Positions 43,193 through 56,542 of a DNA stretch of 60,513 nucleotides are shown piece by piece (position 1 is the stretch's first letter; every line of letters begins with the position of its first letter). Location of the stretch: contig NZ_JAPUBT010000017.1 of assembly GCF_030397665.1 (NCBI RefSeq), positions 1-60,513 on the forward strand, read 5' to 3'. A model generated the notes under the pieces. The model made no database searches and was not told the DNA's origin. It saw only the letters and a program-made list of their open reading frames with translations. The position numbers and the translations under genes were made by a program. The stretch is from Janthinobacterium sp. SUN073. GTDB taxonomy: Bacteria; Pseudomonadota; Gammaproteobacteria; Burkholderiales; Burkholderiaceae_D.

Positions 43193-45004
43193 ATGAAGCA
43201 TCGTTTTGCCGCCGGCACCCTCGGCACCCTGGCCATCTCCCTGTTACTCGCCTACGCGCCCATGGCGCAGGCGGTCCAGCCCACAGCCAACACCGTGGCC
43301 GTCAGCGCGCCGAAAGCCAAGCAGCGATTGCAGGTCGTGGCCGATCAGTACTACGATGCGCAGGCCCGTTTCGAGCCGATCAATGCCACCGAAAGCGGCG
43401 ACAACCGTTTTGACGACCAGCTCGGTTCCGCCATCGTTCCCGCCGCGCGCGCAAAACAGTTTGCCCTGTACCGCCAGTACCAGAAGACCCTGCGCAGCAT
43501 TGGCCGCGCGCAGCTGTCGCACCAGGACCAGATCAACTACGATATCCTCGACTATGAACTGGCGACGGCGCTGAGCTTCGAGCGCTTCCCCGAATACCTG
43601 CTGCCACTGAACCAGATGGACAGCATGCCCGTCACCCTGGCCAATTATGCGGGCGGCGAGGCATCGCAACCGCTGACCACGGTCAAGGAGTATGACGCAT
43701 ACCTGAGCCGTATTAGCCAGTTGCCCGGCTGGATAGACCAGGCCATCGCCAACATGAAAGTCGGCATGCAAAAGGGCATCGTGCTGCCGAAGGCGCTGAC
43801 GGAATCGGCCCTGCCGCAATTCAAAAAACTCGTCAGCGCCACGCCGCAGGACAGCGTCTATTACACGCCCATCAAGAACTTGCCAGCCAGCTTATCCGAG
43901 GCGGACAAGGCGCGCCTGACGCAGGCGTACACCGATGCCATCCAGGCCAAACTGATGCCTGCGCTGCAGCGTCTGTCCACCTTCATGGAGCGCGATTACC
44001 TGCCGGCCAGCCGCACGAGCAGCGGCTGGAGCGCCCTGCCCGATGGCGCTGCCTGGTACCAGGCGCGCGTGGCCAGCAGCACCACCACGGACTTGAAACC
44101 GGAGCAAATCCACGCCATCGGCTTGAAGGAAGTGGCGCGCATCCAGGAACAATACGCGATCGTGGGACCGAAGATGGGCTACACCGGCCCGGCCGCCGGC
44201 TTGCCCGTGTGGGTCTCGGAACAGGCGAAATACCGCCCGTTCAAGACGGAGCAGGAAGTGCTCGACGTCTACCGCAAGCTGAATGTGCTGCTGGACAGCA
44301 AATTGCCCGCGCTGTTCACCCTGGTGCCGAAAGCGCCGCTGGACTTGCGCCTGGAACCTGAACTGAGCCGCGACACGGCCGCCGACCACTACACGGCGCC
44401 TGCGGCCGACGGTTCGCGCCCCGGCGTGTTCTGGTCCGTCGTCACCGATCCGAAACAGTATGGCGATACGGGCATGACTACCTTGTTTTTGCACGAAGGC
44501 AAGCCTGGCCACCATTTCCACCTGGCGCTGGTGCAAGAGATGGACTTGCCGAACTTCCGCCGTTTCGGCGGCAACAATGCCTTCACGGAAGGCTGGGCCC
44601 TGTATGCGGAAACCCTGGGCAAGGAAATGGGCTTGTTCGACGATCCAGCCCAGTATTTCGGCCACTTGAACGACGAGATGCTGCGCGCCGTGCGCCTGGT
44701 GGTCGACACGGGCTTGCACACCAAGGGCTGGACACGCGAGCAGACCATCAAGTACATGCGCGACACCCTCGGCTATGACGCCGTGGCGAAAAGTGAAACG
44801 GAACGCTACATGGCGTGGCCGGGCCAGGCCCTGGGCTACAAGATCGGTGCGCTGAAGATCGTCGAACTGCGCCAGCGCGCGCAAGCTGCCTTGGGCGACA
44901 AGTTCAGCCTGCCGAAGTTCCATGAAGTCGTGCTCGGCGACGGCACCCTGCCTTTGAAACTGCTGGAAGCCAAAGTCGACCGGTGGATCGCGCAGCAGAA
45001 GTAA
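43193..45004 (+). CDS. Exported DUF885-family protein (predicted metallopeptidase-like)
   Basis: 603 residues with a signal peptide (residues ~8-28, ending MAQA). The family's histidine motif is present as HEGKPGHHFH near residue 437, followed by EGWALYAE about 25 residues later; together they resemble a gluzincin zinc site, and DUF885 members are thought to be peptidases. The usual motif is HE-x-x-PGHH-x-Q, so His replaces Gln at the end. The start 43193 has AGGA eight bases upstream; an in-frame TTG at 43187 is less likely. A strong terminator follows. Confidence 0.82.
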   Translation: MKHRFAAGTLGTLAISLLLAYAPMAQAVQPTANTVAVSAPKAKQRLQVVADQYYDAQARFEPINATESGDNRFDDQLGSAIVPAARAKQFALYRQYQKTLRSIGRAQLSHQDQINYDILDYELATALSFERFPEYLLPLNQMDSMPVTLANYAGGEASQPLTTVKEYDAYLSRISQLPGWIDQAIANMKVGMQKGIVLPKALTESALPQFKKLVSATPQDSVYYTPIKNLPASLSEADKARLTQAYTDAIQAKLMPALQRLSTFMERDYLPASRTSSGWSALPDGAAWYQARVASSTTTDLKPEQIHAIGLKEVARIQEQYAIVGPKMGYTGPAAGLPVWVSEQAKYRPFKTEQEVLDVYRKLNVLLDSKLPALFTLVPKAPLDLRLEPELSRDTAADHYTAPAADGSRPGVFWSVVTDPKQYGDTGMTTLFLHEGKPGHHFHLALVQEMDLPNFRRFGGNNAFTEGWALYAETLGKEMGLFDDPAQYFGHLNDEMLRAVRLVVDTGLHTKGWTREQTIKYMRDTLGYDAVAKSETERYMAWPGQALGYKIGALKIVELRQRAQAALGDKFSLPKFHEVVLGDGTLPLKLLEAKVDRWIAQQK

Positions 45005-45022
45005 AACGCAAGGCCTGAAGGC

Positions 45023-45058
45023 AAAACGGCAGCACCTCGATGGCGCTGCCGTTTTTTT
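45023..45058 (+). terminator. Rho-independent terminator shared by convergent genes
   Basis: An 11-bp stem, AAAACGGCAGC / GCTGCCGTTTT (45023-45055), with an 11-base loop ends in seven T on the plus strand and four T on the minus strand, between the DUF885 and HDOD genes. Confidence 0.85.
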
Positions 45059-45076
45059 CGCCGCTGGCGTTTTCAG

Positions 45077-45919
45077 TTACACCAGCAACGCCGCGCTCAT
45101 CGAGCGCACTTCCTCGTTTGACTCGGCCAGGATGCTTTGCAAGGTTTCGTTGTCAATAATAAAATCGATGACGGAATCGGAAGGCGTGAGCATTTCCACA
45201 TACGTCGCTTGCAACGGCGACGGCACGGGCGACAGTTGCTTGGCCAACAATAAAGTGTCGAGCAGGGAATCGGGCGGAATCGACAGCAAGCCATCACGCA
45301 AGCCTTCGATGGCGTCGCTCACGGCCAGCGGTATCAGCAGCTTCTTCATGACTTCGCGGGAAATGATTTCTTCGGCGGACTCCATCCAGTGATCCGCATC
45401 GTCGTCGAGCAGGCCAGGAAATTCATCGGCACGCGACAGAAGGTAAAAACCGCCCACCTCATGCACGATGCCCGCGAATAGCGCTGTGTCCGCATCGACG
45501 TGCGTCACGCGGCGGGCAAGCACATGCGCCAGTGCCGCCACATGCGCCGTGTGTTCCCACAGCTGTGTCGCCTTCTGGCGCAGGACGGGGTCGATGATCT
45601 TGCTGCCGAACTGGCGCACCACCATGGCCGCCACCAGCGCATACAGATTGCGGTAACCCATGCGCATGACGGCGGCACGCACGCTGGTCACGGGCGCCGC
45701 ATCGCCGCGGCTGTACACGGCCGAATTGGCCAGGGCCACCGTGCGCGCCGCCAGCAAGGGCTCGGCCAGCACCAGCTTGATGGCATGATCGATATGGCAG
45801 TCCGGTTCGGCCAGGGCCAATTGCAATTGCAGCGCTGAATTAACACTCGTGGGAAACGTTAATTCGCCGCGCACTGCCTGGGAAACAATTAAACCGAAAG
45901 CCTGTAGTTTATTCATCAT
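45077..45919 (-). CDS. HDOD-domain signalling protein
   Basis: 280 residues, soluble. The HDOD fold is recognisable from the first helices (FPTSVNSALQLQLALAEPDC), the ANSAVYSRG loop, VRAAVMRMGYRNL, and HEVGGFYLL, which stands where HD proteins carry their metal motif. HDOD proteins are usually non-enzymatic adaptors in signalling, motility and stress. The C-terminal ~80 residues are acidic and less conserved. Two ATGs (45919 and 45916) are possible. It is in the same direction as the HTH gene to its right (73-base gap). Confidence 0.8.
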   Translation of the reverse strand: MMNKLQAFGLIVSQAVRGELTFPTSVNSALQLQLALAEPDCHIDHAIKLVLAEPLLAARTVALANSAVYSRGDAAPVTSVRAAVMRMGYRNLYALVAAMVVRQFGSKIIDPVLRQKATQLWEHTAHVAALAHVLARRVTHVDADTALFAGIVHEVGGFYLLSRADEFPGLLDDDADHWMESAEEIISREVMKKLLIPLAVSDAIEGLRDGLLSIPPDSLLDTLLLAKQLSPVPSPLQATYVEMLTPSDSVIDFIIDNETLQSILAESNEEVRSMSAALLV

Positions 45920-45992
45920 ACGATCAATCCGCCTCAGAGTTTTTTCTAGCCAACAATTTCATGCATCAGAAATTGAATGCCAGGCCCGGCCT

Positions 45993-46625
45993 TTAGAATA
46001 CAGATGGCATGTCATTCATTTGCAAGGAAGCGTCTGGCAATGCCAGCGCCTGCAATAGCGATTCATCGCCAATGACAAACAACTTCGGCTGCTGTAATAC
46101 CTGCAGCAGAAATGGCTGACCTTCGCGCAGACGCCGGCGATAATCGGCCAGCGTATATAAGTTGGGATTGATTTTACGCCTTAAGGTTCGCTCGGCCGGG
46201 GCCAATCCTGTCAACAGATCGCCATAATTGGCATCCTCGCCCACCAGCAGCAAGTCGATGGCGCTACCGGGCATGTCCTGTCCCTTCGCCGTGGCACCAG
46301 ACACGAAGGCCAGGTGCAACTGGGCACGCAAGGGCGCCAGGGTCGCGCTGAGCACGCCGACGATACCGAAGGTTTTCTGCACCAGTCCGCTCAACTCGGG
46401 ATACACGAGGCTTTCCTTGTTGGGCCAGAAGCGCCGCACATTACCGATCCGCTCCGACGTGATCAGGCCGGAATCATGCAGGCGGCGCAGTTCGCGCTGC
46501 GCCGACGCGCTGCCCAGGCCCGTCAAACGCATGATCTCGTTCAAGTGAAAGCCTTCATTCACACGGACAAAGAGCAAGCCCAGCAGTTTCTGCTGGGCGG
46601 GAGTAAACAGGGCTTGGGCAATCAT
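45993..46625 (-). CDS. HTH regulator fused to a nucleotidyltransferase-like domain
   Basis: 210 residues. The N-terminal ~85 form a winged helix (LNEIMRLTGLGSASAQRELRRLHDSGLI, then a GNVRRFWPN wing). The rest resembles a minimal nucleotidyltransferase fold: FVSGATAKGQDMPGSAIDLLLVGE matches the GS-x-A-x-G-x-x-x-x-S-D-I-D-L pattern, but the first Asp of the DxD pair is Ala, so catalysis is doubtful. Such fusions are annotated ArsR-family or MNT-like regulators; the target is unknown. The upstream 50 codons of open frame are not used, because 46625 starts MIAQALFTPAQQ, the proper helix 1. Confidence 0.7.
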   Translation of the reverse strand: MIAQALFTPAQQKLLGLLFVRVNEGFHLNEIMRLTGLGSASAQRELRRLHDSGLITSERIGNVRRFWPNKESLVYPELSGLVQKTFGIVGVLSATLAPLRAQLHLAFVSGATAKGQDMPGSAIDLLLVGEDANYGDLLTGLAPAERTLRRKINPNLYTLADYRRRLREGQPFLLQVLQQPKLFVIGDESLLQALALPDASLQMNDMPSVF

Positions 46626-47108
46626 GCGCCAAATCTTAGCATGAATAAACTGGAAACTGGCGTGACGAGGGCAATAGTGCGTGATGGCACCACAACGCGG
46701 TGATACGCGATCACCATCAGTTGAGCGAACACATGCGGGCGACGTCGCACTTGCCCAACTGCGGGTAGCCAGCACTCAGTCATCCTTGTGAGCGCTCACT
46801 TCCGATCCGTTGACACCAACCGCATCATCTGTATTTACCGATCAGTTCAAACATGTCCATGCAACAGTAACTCGACCATATTGATTCACAAACCAAACCG
46901 GATAGATACTGGCATAGAGGTTGATTCCAATCCCAGCCATGAATAACAGCGTGACTTTCATTGCATCATGCATTTTCCACTTACCCGTACAGCCAATATT
47001 TCAATCCACCATATAAATAACGTTTTTTCAGTAGTTATAATCCGCGATATAAATGGGTCACAATGATTTTTCGCATTCCCCGCTATGCGTACGCATGCTT
47101 CGGATAAG
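46626..47108. other. AT-richer gap with no confident gene
   Basis: This 480-base stretch between the HTH regulator and the rpoC tail repeat is visibly lower in G+C than its surroundings. It contains a TATAAT at 47036-47041 without a matching -35, and one short hydrophobic frame described separately. No RNA gene, transposase remnant or tRNA fragment was recognised. Confidence 0.6.
46842..46973 (-). CDS. Possible small membrane protein (43 codons)
   Basis: The frame starts MHDAMKVTLLFMAGIGINL, gives one hydrophobic segment, and ends in ...VTVAWTCLN before TGA. A second ATG at 46961 would give 39 residues. The upstream sequence (AAGTGGAAA) is at best a weak ribosome binding site. It may be a genuine small membrane protein or a remnant of a larger degraded gene in this AT-rich gap; similarity to a known family was not recognised. 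Confidence 0.25.
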   Translation of the reverse strand: MHDAMKVTLLFMAGIGINLYASIYPVWFVNQYGRVTVAWTCLN

Positions 47109-47342
47109 CACGCAGGCATAAAAAAACGGCACCCGAAGGTGCCGTTCTTGTCAGCTGATAGCGTAGATTACGCTTCGTCGCCGTGGTGTTGCTGGCTTTC
47201 GATAAGCCAGCAAATCTTCGGTGGTTTCACTGGCCAGGGTGGCCTTATCGACCGGCAGCGGGGCTTGAGACTCCTCCACTTCCCACGCTGCCTTCTGCTT
47301 GCGTGTGTGCTGGAAATGCGCCGTACGGACAAAAAAACGAAT
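47109..47342 (-). pseudogene. Frameshifted partial copy of the rpoC 3' end
   Basis: This 234-base unit directly abuts the true rpoC tail and repeats it. The first 96 bases (47109-47204) equal 47343-47438 except for one substitution (47159 against 47393) and include the terminator and last codons of rpoC. The rest is diverged: on the minus strand it encodes RKQKAAWEVEESQAPLPVDK and onward, matching RpoC residues near the C-terminus at about 18 of 32 positions. One extra base near 47207 shifts the frame, so the normal RpoC ending is lost. A 71-residue frame (47151-47366) spans it but begins inside the rpoC terminator; it is probably not a functional gene. Confidence 0.8.
47120..47146 (-). terminator. 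Second (duplicated) rpoC-type terminator
   Basis: AACGGCACC-TTCG-GGTGCCGTT stem on the minus strand with a seven-T tail, identical to the copy at 47354-47380. It would act as a back-up terminator for rpoC read-through. Confidence 0.85.
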
Positions 47343-47353
47343 CACGCAGGCAT

Positions 47354-47380
47354 AAAAAAACGGCACCCGAAGGTGCCGTT
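47354..47380 (-). terminator. Rho-independent terminator of the rpoBC transcript
   Basis: A 9-bp stem AACGGCACC / GGTGCCGTT closed by a UUCG tetraloop and followed by seven T, 22 bases after the rpoC stop. Confidence 0.93.
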
Positions 47381-47401
47381 CTTGTCAGCTGACAGCGTAG
47401 A

Positions 47402-51643
<4,242 letters not shown>

Positions 51644-51752
51644 GTATCACTCCAGAGGTGATTAAATTTCTATATTCCTGAGACTACATTGCCCGGCGTG
51701 GTTTCCCAGCCGGGCTTTGTGTTTCCCAAACCAAATGACAGGTGGCTGTCTT

Positions 51753-54700
51753 TTAGTTGCGTTCGAGGTCGATATCGATACCCAGCGAACGGATTTCCTT
51801 GACCAGCACGTTGAACGATTCCGGCATGCCGGCGTCGATCACGTGGTCGCCCTTGACCAGGTTCTCGTACACTTTGGTACGGCCATTCACGTCATCGGAC
51901 TTGACGGTCAACATCTCTTGCAAGACATACGACGCGCCATACGCTTCCAGTGCCCAGACTTCCATCTCACCGAAACGCTGACCACCGAACTGGGCTTTAC
52001 CACCCAGCGGCTGTTGCGTCACCAGCGAGTAAGGACCGGTCGAACGCGCATGCATCTTGTCATCGACCAAGTGATGCAGTTTCAGCATGTGCATGACGCC
52101 AACAGTGACCTTGCGTTCGAACGCTTCACCGGTGCGACCGTCATACATGGTCACCTGGTTCTTCGACGGGGTCATGCCCAGGTTCTTGGCGATGTCGTCC
52201 GGATACGCCAGGTCCAGCATGCGGCGGATCTCTTCTTCGTTCGCACCGTCAAACACTGGCGTGGCGAATGGCACACCTTTTTTCAGATTCTCGGCCAGTT
52301 TCATGATCTCTTCATCATCAAACTTGTCCAGATCTTCCGCGCGGCCATTGTCGTTGTAGATCGTCGTCAGATACTTGCGCATTTGCTCGACCTTGGTTTG
52401 CGCCTTCAGCATTTCGCCGATGCGGATACCCAGACCCTTGGCAGCCCAGCCCAAGTGAGTCTCGAGAATCTGACCAACGTTCATCCGTGAAGGAACGCCC
52501 AGCGGGTTCAGCACAACGTCGGCTGGCGTGCCGTCGGCCATGTATGGCATGTCTTCCACAGGAACAATACGGGAAACCACACCCTTGTTACCGTGGCGAC
52601 CTGCCATCTTGTCGCCCGACTGCAGGCGGCGTTTCACGGCCAGGTATACCTTGACCATTTTTTGCACGCCTGGTTGCAGCTCATCGCCTTGCGTCAGTTT
52701 CTTGCGCTTCTCTTCGAAGGCCAGATCAAACTGGTGACGCTTCTCGTTGATCGATTCCTTGATCGCTTCCAGCGCTACCGCTGCATCGTCGTCCGCAGGG
52801 CGGATGTCGAACCAGTGGTATTTGTCCAGATCGGCCAGGTAATCCTTGGTGATCTTGGCGCCTTTGGCCAGCTTTTTAGGGCCGCCGTTGACAACTTTGC
52901 CGATCAGCATTTTTTCCAGACGCTGGAAGGCATCGCCTTCCACGATACGCATCTGATCGTTCAGATCCAGACGGAAGCGTTTCAGTTCGTCATCGATAAT
53001 TTGCTGGGCGCGCTTGTCGCGCACGATACCTTCACGCGTGAAGACTTGCACGTCGATCACGGTACCGATCATGCCCGAAGGCACGCGCAGCGACGTATCT
53101 TTTACGTCCGAGGCTTTTTCGCCGAAAATCGCGCGCAGCAGCTTCTCTTCCGGGGTCAGCTGGGTTTCGCCTTTAGGCGTCACTTTACCGACCAGGGTGT
53201 CGCCGGCCTGGACTTCAGCGCCGATGTAGACGATACCGGACTCATCCAGACGTGCCAGCTGATTTTCAGCCAGGTTCGAGATGTCGCGCGTAATTTCTTC
53301 CGCGCCCAGTTTCGTGTCACGGGCAACCACCGACAACTCTTCGATGTGAATCGAGGTGTAGCGGTCGTCCTTGACGACGTTTTCCGAGATCAGGATCGAA
53401 TCTTCGAAGTTCAGACCATTCCATGGCATGAAAGCCACGGTCATGTTCTGGCCCAGTGCCAACTCACCCAGGTCGGTCGATGCGCCATCGGCGATCACGT
53501 CGCGCTTGGCAACACGGTCGCCCACTTGCACGATAGGACGCTGGTTGATGTTGGTGTTCTGGTTCGAACGGGTGTACTTGATCAGGTTGTAGATGTCGAC
53601 GCCCACTTCACCAGCGGTGGCTTCGTCATCGTTGACGCGAATCACGACACGGCCCGCATCGATGTAATCGACGATACCGCCACGCAAGGCTTGCACGGTG
53701 GTGCCCGAGTCGACCGCAACGGTGCGTTCGATACCGGTACCGACCAGCGCTTTTTCAGGACGCAAGCAAGGCACAGCCTGGCGTTGCATGTTGGCGCCCA
53801 TCAATGCACGGTTTGCATCATCGTGTTCGAGGAACGGAATCAGCGAGGCAGCGACGGAAACGATCTGGCCTGGCGCCACGTCCATATACTGGATGCGCTC
53901 CGGGGAGACCAGGATGGTTTCGCCGGCTTCACGGGCCGAGACCAGTTCATCGGACAGCGTACCTTCATCGCTGATGGTCGCATTCGCCTGAGCGATGATG
54001 TAGCGGCCTTCTTCGATGGCGGACAGGTAGTCGATCTGATCGGTAATCTTGGAACCTTCGACCTTGCGGTACGGGGTTTCCAGGAAGCCGTATTCATTCA
54101 GGCGGGCATACAGAGCCAGCGAGTTGATCAGACCAATGTTCGGACCTTCCGGTGTCTCGATCGGGCAGACGCGGCCGTAGTGGGTCGGATGCACGTCGCG
54201 CACTTCAAAACCGGCGCGTTCGCGTGTCAGACCGCCGGGTCCCAGAGCCGATACACGGCGCTTGTGGGTAATTTCCGACAGAGGATTGGTTTGGTCCATA
54301 AACTGCGACAGCTGGGACGAACCGAAGAACTCGCGAATCGCAGCCGAAATCGGCTTCGAGTTGATCAGGTCGTGCGGCATCAGGTTGTCCGCTTCGGCTT
54401 GGCCGAGGCGTTCCTTGACGGCGCGCTCAACACGCACCAGGCCGGCGCGGAATTGATTCTCAGCCAGTTCGCCCACGCAACGTACGCGACGGTTACCCAG
54501 GTGATCGATATCGTCGACTTCGCCGCGGCCATTGCGCAGTTCCACCAGGATCTTGATCACGGCCAGCACGTCTTCGTTCGACAGGGTCATGGCGCCGGTC
54601 AGTTCATCGCGGCCAATGCGGCGATTGAACTTCATGCGGCCCACGGCCGACAGGTCGTAGCGGTCCGAGTTGTAGAACAGGCCATTGAACAGCGCTTCAA

Positions 54701-55859
54701 CGGAGTCTTCCGTTGGCGGTTCGCCTGGACGCATCATGCGGTAGATCGCCACTTTCGCAGCCATCTGATCGGCGGTATCGTCGATACGCAGGGTTTGCGA
54801 GATGTAGGCGCCCTGATCCAGGTCGTTGGTGTACAAGGTCTGGATTTCGGAAATGCTGGCATCGCGCAAGCGGCCCAGCAAGTCTTCCGTCAGCTCATCG
54901 TTCGCGGAAGCGACGACTTCACCGGTGTCGCCATCGACGATGTTCTTCGCCAATACGCGGCCCAGCAGGTAGTCTTCCGGTACGGAAATGTGCTTGATGC
55001 CGGCAGCTTCGATATCACGCACGTGCTTGGCGTTGATACGCTTGTCTTTCAGCACCAGGGTCTTGCCCGACTTGTCGACGATGTCAAAGCGCGCCACTTC
55101 GCCGCGCAGACGTTCGGCGACGAATTCCATTTCCGCGCCTTCGGAGCGCAGGTTGAAATTGTCGAAGACAAAGAAATTGGCCAGGATTTGCTCATGCGAC
55201 ATGCCGATGGCTTTGAGCAGGATCGTTACTGGCATCTTGCGGCGGCGGTCGACGCGGAAGAACAGGATGTCTTTCGGGTCGAACTCGAAGTCCAGCCACG
55301 AACCGCGGTAAGGAATGATACGCGCGGAGAACAGCAGCTTACCGGACGAGTGAGTCTTGCCGCGGTCGTGCTCGAAGAACACGCCAGGCGAACGGTGCAG
55401 CTGGGAAACGATAACCCGCTCCGTGCCGTTGATCACGAACGAACCGGTGGTCGTCATGAGCGGCAATTCGCCCATGTAGACTTCCTGTTCCTTCATCTCT
55501 TTGACGACAGGCTTGGTTGGCGATTCCTTGTCCAGGATCACCAGGCGCACTTTCGCGCGCAGCGGCGACGCGAACGTCAGGCCACGTTGTTGACATTCTT
55601 TGACGTCGAAGGCAGGATCACCCAGGACGTACGACAAGAATTCGAGACGCGCAAAACCATTGTGCGACACGATAGGGAAAATCGAAGTGAAAGCCGACTG
55701 CAGGCCATCATTCTTGCGGCCGGACGGTGCTATGTCCTCTTGCAAGAAGCTATGATAAGACTCGAGCTGGGTCGCCAGCAGGAACGGAACGTGGTGAACG
55801 TTGGCGCGCTTCGCGAATGATTTGCGAATGCGTTTCTTCTCAGTAAATGAGTAGTGCAT
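51753..55859 (-). CDS. rpoB: RNA polymerase subunit beta
   Basis: 1,368 residues from MHYSFTEKKRIRKSF, the conserved start; the 30-codon upstream open frame is not used. The rifampicin pocket reads SQLSQFMDQTNPLSEITHKR followed by RVSALGPGG: positions equivalent to E. coli Asp516, His526 and Ser531 are wild-type, so no rifampicin resistance is predicted; Asn518 is Thr, which looks like lineage variation. The conserved C-terminal block ENLVKGDHVIDAGMPESF is present. It lies downstream of rplL with a structured 244-base gap. Confidence 0.99.
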   Translation of the reverse strand: MHYSFTEKKRIRKSFAKRANVHHVPFLLATQLESYHSFLQEDIAPSGRKNDGLQSAFTSIFPIVSHNGFARLEFLSYVLGDPAFDVKECQQRGLTFASPLRAKVRLVILDKESPTKPVVKEMKEQEVYMGELPLMTTTGSFVINGTERVIVSQLHRSPGVFFEHDRGKTHSSGKLLFSARIIPYRGSWLDFEFDPKDILFFRVDRRRKMPVTILLKAIGMSHEQILANFFVFDNFNLRSEGAEMEFVAERLRGEVARFDIVDKSGKTLVLKDKRINAKHVRDIEAAGIKHISVPEDYLLGRVLAKNIVDGDTGEVVASANDELTEDLLGRLRDASISEIQTLYTNDLDQGAYISQTLRIDDTADQMAAKVAIYRMMRPGEPPTEDSVEALFNGLFYNSDRYDLSAVGRMKFNRRIGRDELTGAMTLSNEDVLAVIKILVELRNGRGEVDDIDHLGNRRVRCVGELAENQFRAGLVRVERAVKERLGQAEADNLMPHDLINSKPISAAIREFFGSSQLSQFMDQTNPLSEITHKRRVSALGPGGLTRERAGFEVRDVHPTHYGRVCPIETPEGPNIGLINSLALYARLNEYGFLETPYRKVEGSKITDQIDYLSAIEEGRYIIAQANATISDEGTLSDELVSAREAGETILVSPERIQYMDVAPGQIVSVAASLIPFLEHDDANRALMGANMQRQAVPCLRPEKALVGTGIERTVAVDSGTTVQALRGGIVDYIDAGRVVIRVNDDEATAGEVGVDIYNLIKYTRSNQNTNINQRPIVQVGDRVAKRDVIADGASTDLGELALGQNMTVAFMPWNGLNFEDSILISENVVKDDRYTSIHIEELSVVARDTKLGAEEITRDISNLAENQLARLDESGIVYIGAEVQAGDTLVGKVTPKGETQLTPEEKLLRAIFGEKASDVKDTSLRVPSGMIGTVIDVQVFTREGIVRDKRAQQIIDDELKRFRLDLNDQMRIVEGDAFQRLEKMLIGKVVNGGPKKLAKGAKITKDYLADLDKYHWFDIRPADDDAAVALEAIKESINEKRHQFDLAFEEKRKKLTQGDELQPGVQKMVKVYLAVKRRLQSGDKMAGRHGNKGVVSRIVPVEDMPYMADGTPADVVLNPLGVPSRMNVGQILETHLGWAAKGLGIRIGEMLKAQTKVEQMRKYLTTIYNDNGRAEDLDKFDDEEIMKLAENLKKGVPFATPVFDGANEEEIRRMLDLAYPDDIAKNLGMTPSKNQVTMYDGRTGEAFERKVTVGVMHMLKLHHLVDDKMHARSTGPYSLVTQQPLGGKAQFGGQRFGEMEVWALEAYGASYVLQEMLTVKSDDVNGRTKVYENLVKGDHVIDAGMPESFNVLVKEIRSLGIDIDLERN

Positions 55860-56028
55860 GGACACTCCGTGAGTGACAGAAAGGATAGAAAATTCAGGTT
55901 TTGCAAGTGTTCGTTTGCACCGCTGCGTGTGACACAGACGAAACCTCAAGGCTCTGCTTTCCGGCTTGAATCGAATAAAAACTGCTGCTGCAACTACATG
56001 ACAAATACGATGCAGACGACAAAGGAGC

Positions 56029-56072
56029 CAAAGTCGGATTTCCCCCCTTGCGAGGGGAAACCTCAGACTTTG
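56029..56072 (-). promoter_or_regulatory. Long hairpin in the rplL-rpoB gap
   Basis: On the transcript strand, AAAGTC-x-GAGGTTTCCCC pairs with GGGGGGAAATC-x-GACTTT to form an imperfect stem of about 16 bp with a short loop. In E. coli the same gap holds an attenuator and an RNase III site that set the ratio of ribosomal to polymerase subunits; a similar role is inferred here from position only. Confidence 0.5.
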
Positions 56073-56103
56073 ACTCGGGCGCTAACTGCCGCCGGTACAG
56101 ATA

Positions 56104-56475
56104 TTACTTGATCGAAGCGGTTGCGCCGGCTTCTACCAGTTTCTTCTGTGCTGCTTCAGCGTCAGCTTTCGACACTGCTTCTTTCACAGTTTTTGGTGCG
56201 CCATCGACCAGGTCTTTAGCTTCTTTCAAGCCGAGGCCGGTGATTTCGCGAACTGCTTTAATGACGCCAACTTTGTTTGCGCCGAAGCTGTCCAGGATGA
56301 CGTTGAATTCGGTTTGTTCTTCAGCAGCTGCTGCTGGGCCTGCTGCAGGACCGGCCGAAGCCATCGCTGCTGCGGACACGCCGAATTTTTCTTCGAATGC
56401 TTTAACCAGGTCGTTCAGGTCCATTACGGACATGGCGCTAACTGCTTCCAGGATATCGTCTTTGCTAATTGCCAT
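56104..56475 (-). CDS. rplL: 50S ribosomal protein L7/L12
   Basis: 123 residues. The N-terminal dimerisation helices (MAISKDDILEAVSAMSVMDLNDLVKAFEEKFGVSA region), an Ala/Gly/Pro-rich hinge (AGPAAGPAAAAEE) and the factor-binding C-terminal domain (KVGVIKAVREITGLGLKEAK) are all present. It forms the flexible stalk that recruits translation GTPases, bound to L10, encoded just upstream. Confidence 0.98.
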   Translation of the reverse strand: MAISKDDILEAVSAMSVMDLNDLVKAFEEKFGVSAAAMASAGPAAGPAAAAEEQTEFNVILDSFGANKVGVIKAVREITGLGLKEAKDLVDGAPKTVKEAVSKADAEAAQKKLVEAGATASIK

Positions 56476-56542
56476 TTTGAAACTCCTAAATTTATTACGT
56501 TAGTTACATCAGATTGGTACTGAGAGAAAAAAGCGCGCGCAA

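Noticed and set aside
47013..47041. Plus-strand promoter with -10 TATAAT
   Set aside because: No acceptable -35 at 16-18 bases, and no gene follows on that strand before the rpoC terminators.
47151..47366. A 71-codon frame over the duplicated rpoC tail as a real gene
   Set aside because: Its ATG lies within the stem of the rpoC terminator, it has no ribosome binding site, and the frame shifts relative to rpoC before the end; a pseudogene fragment explains it better.
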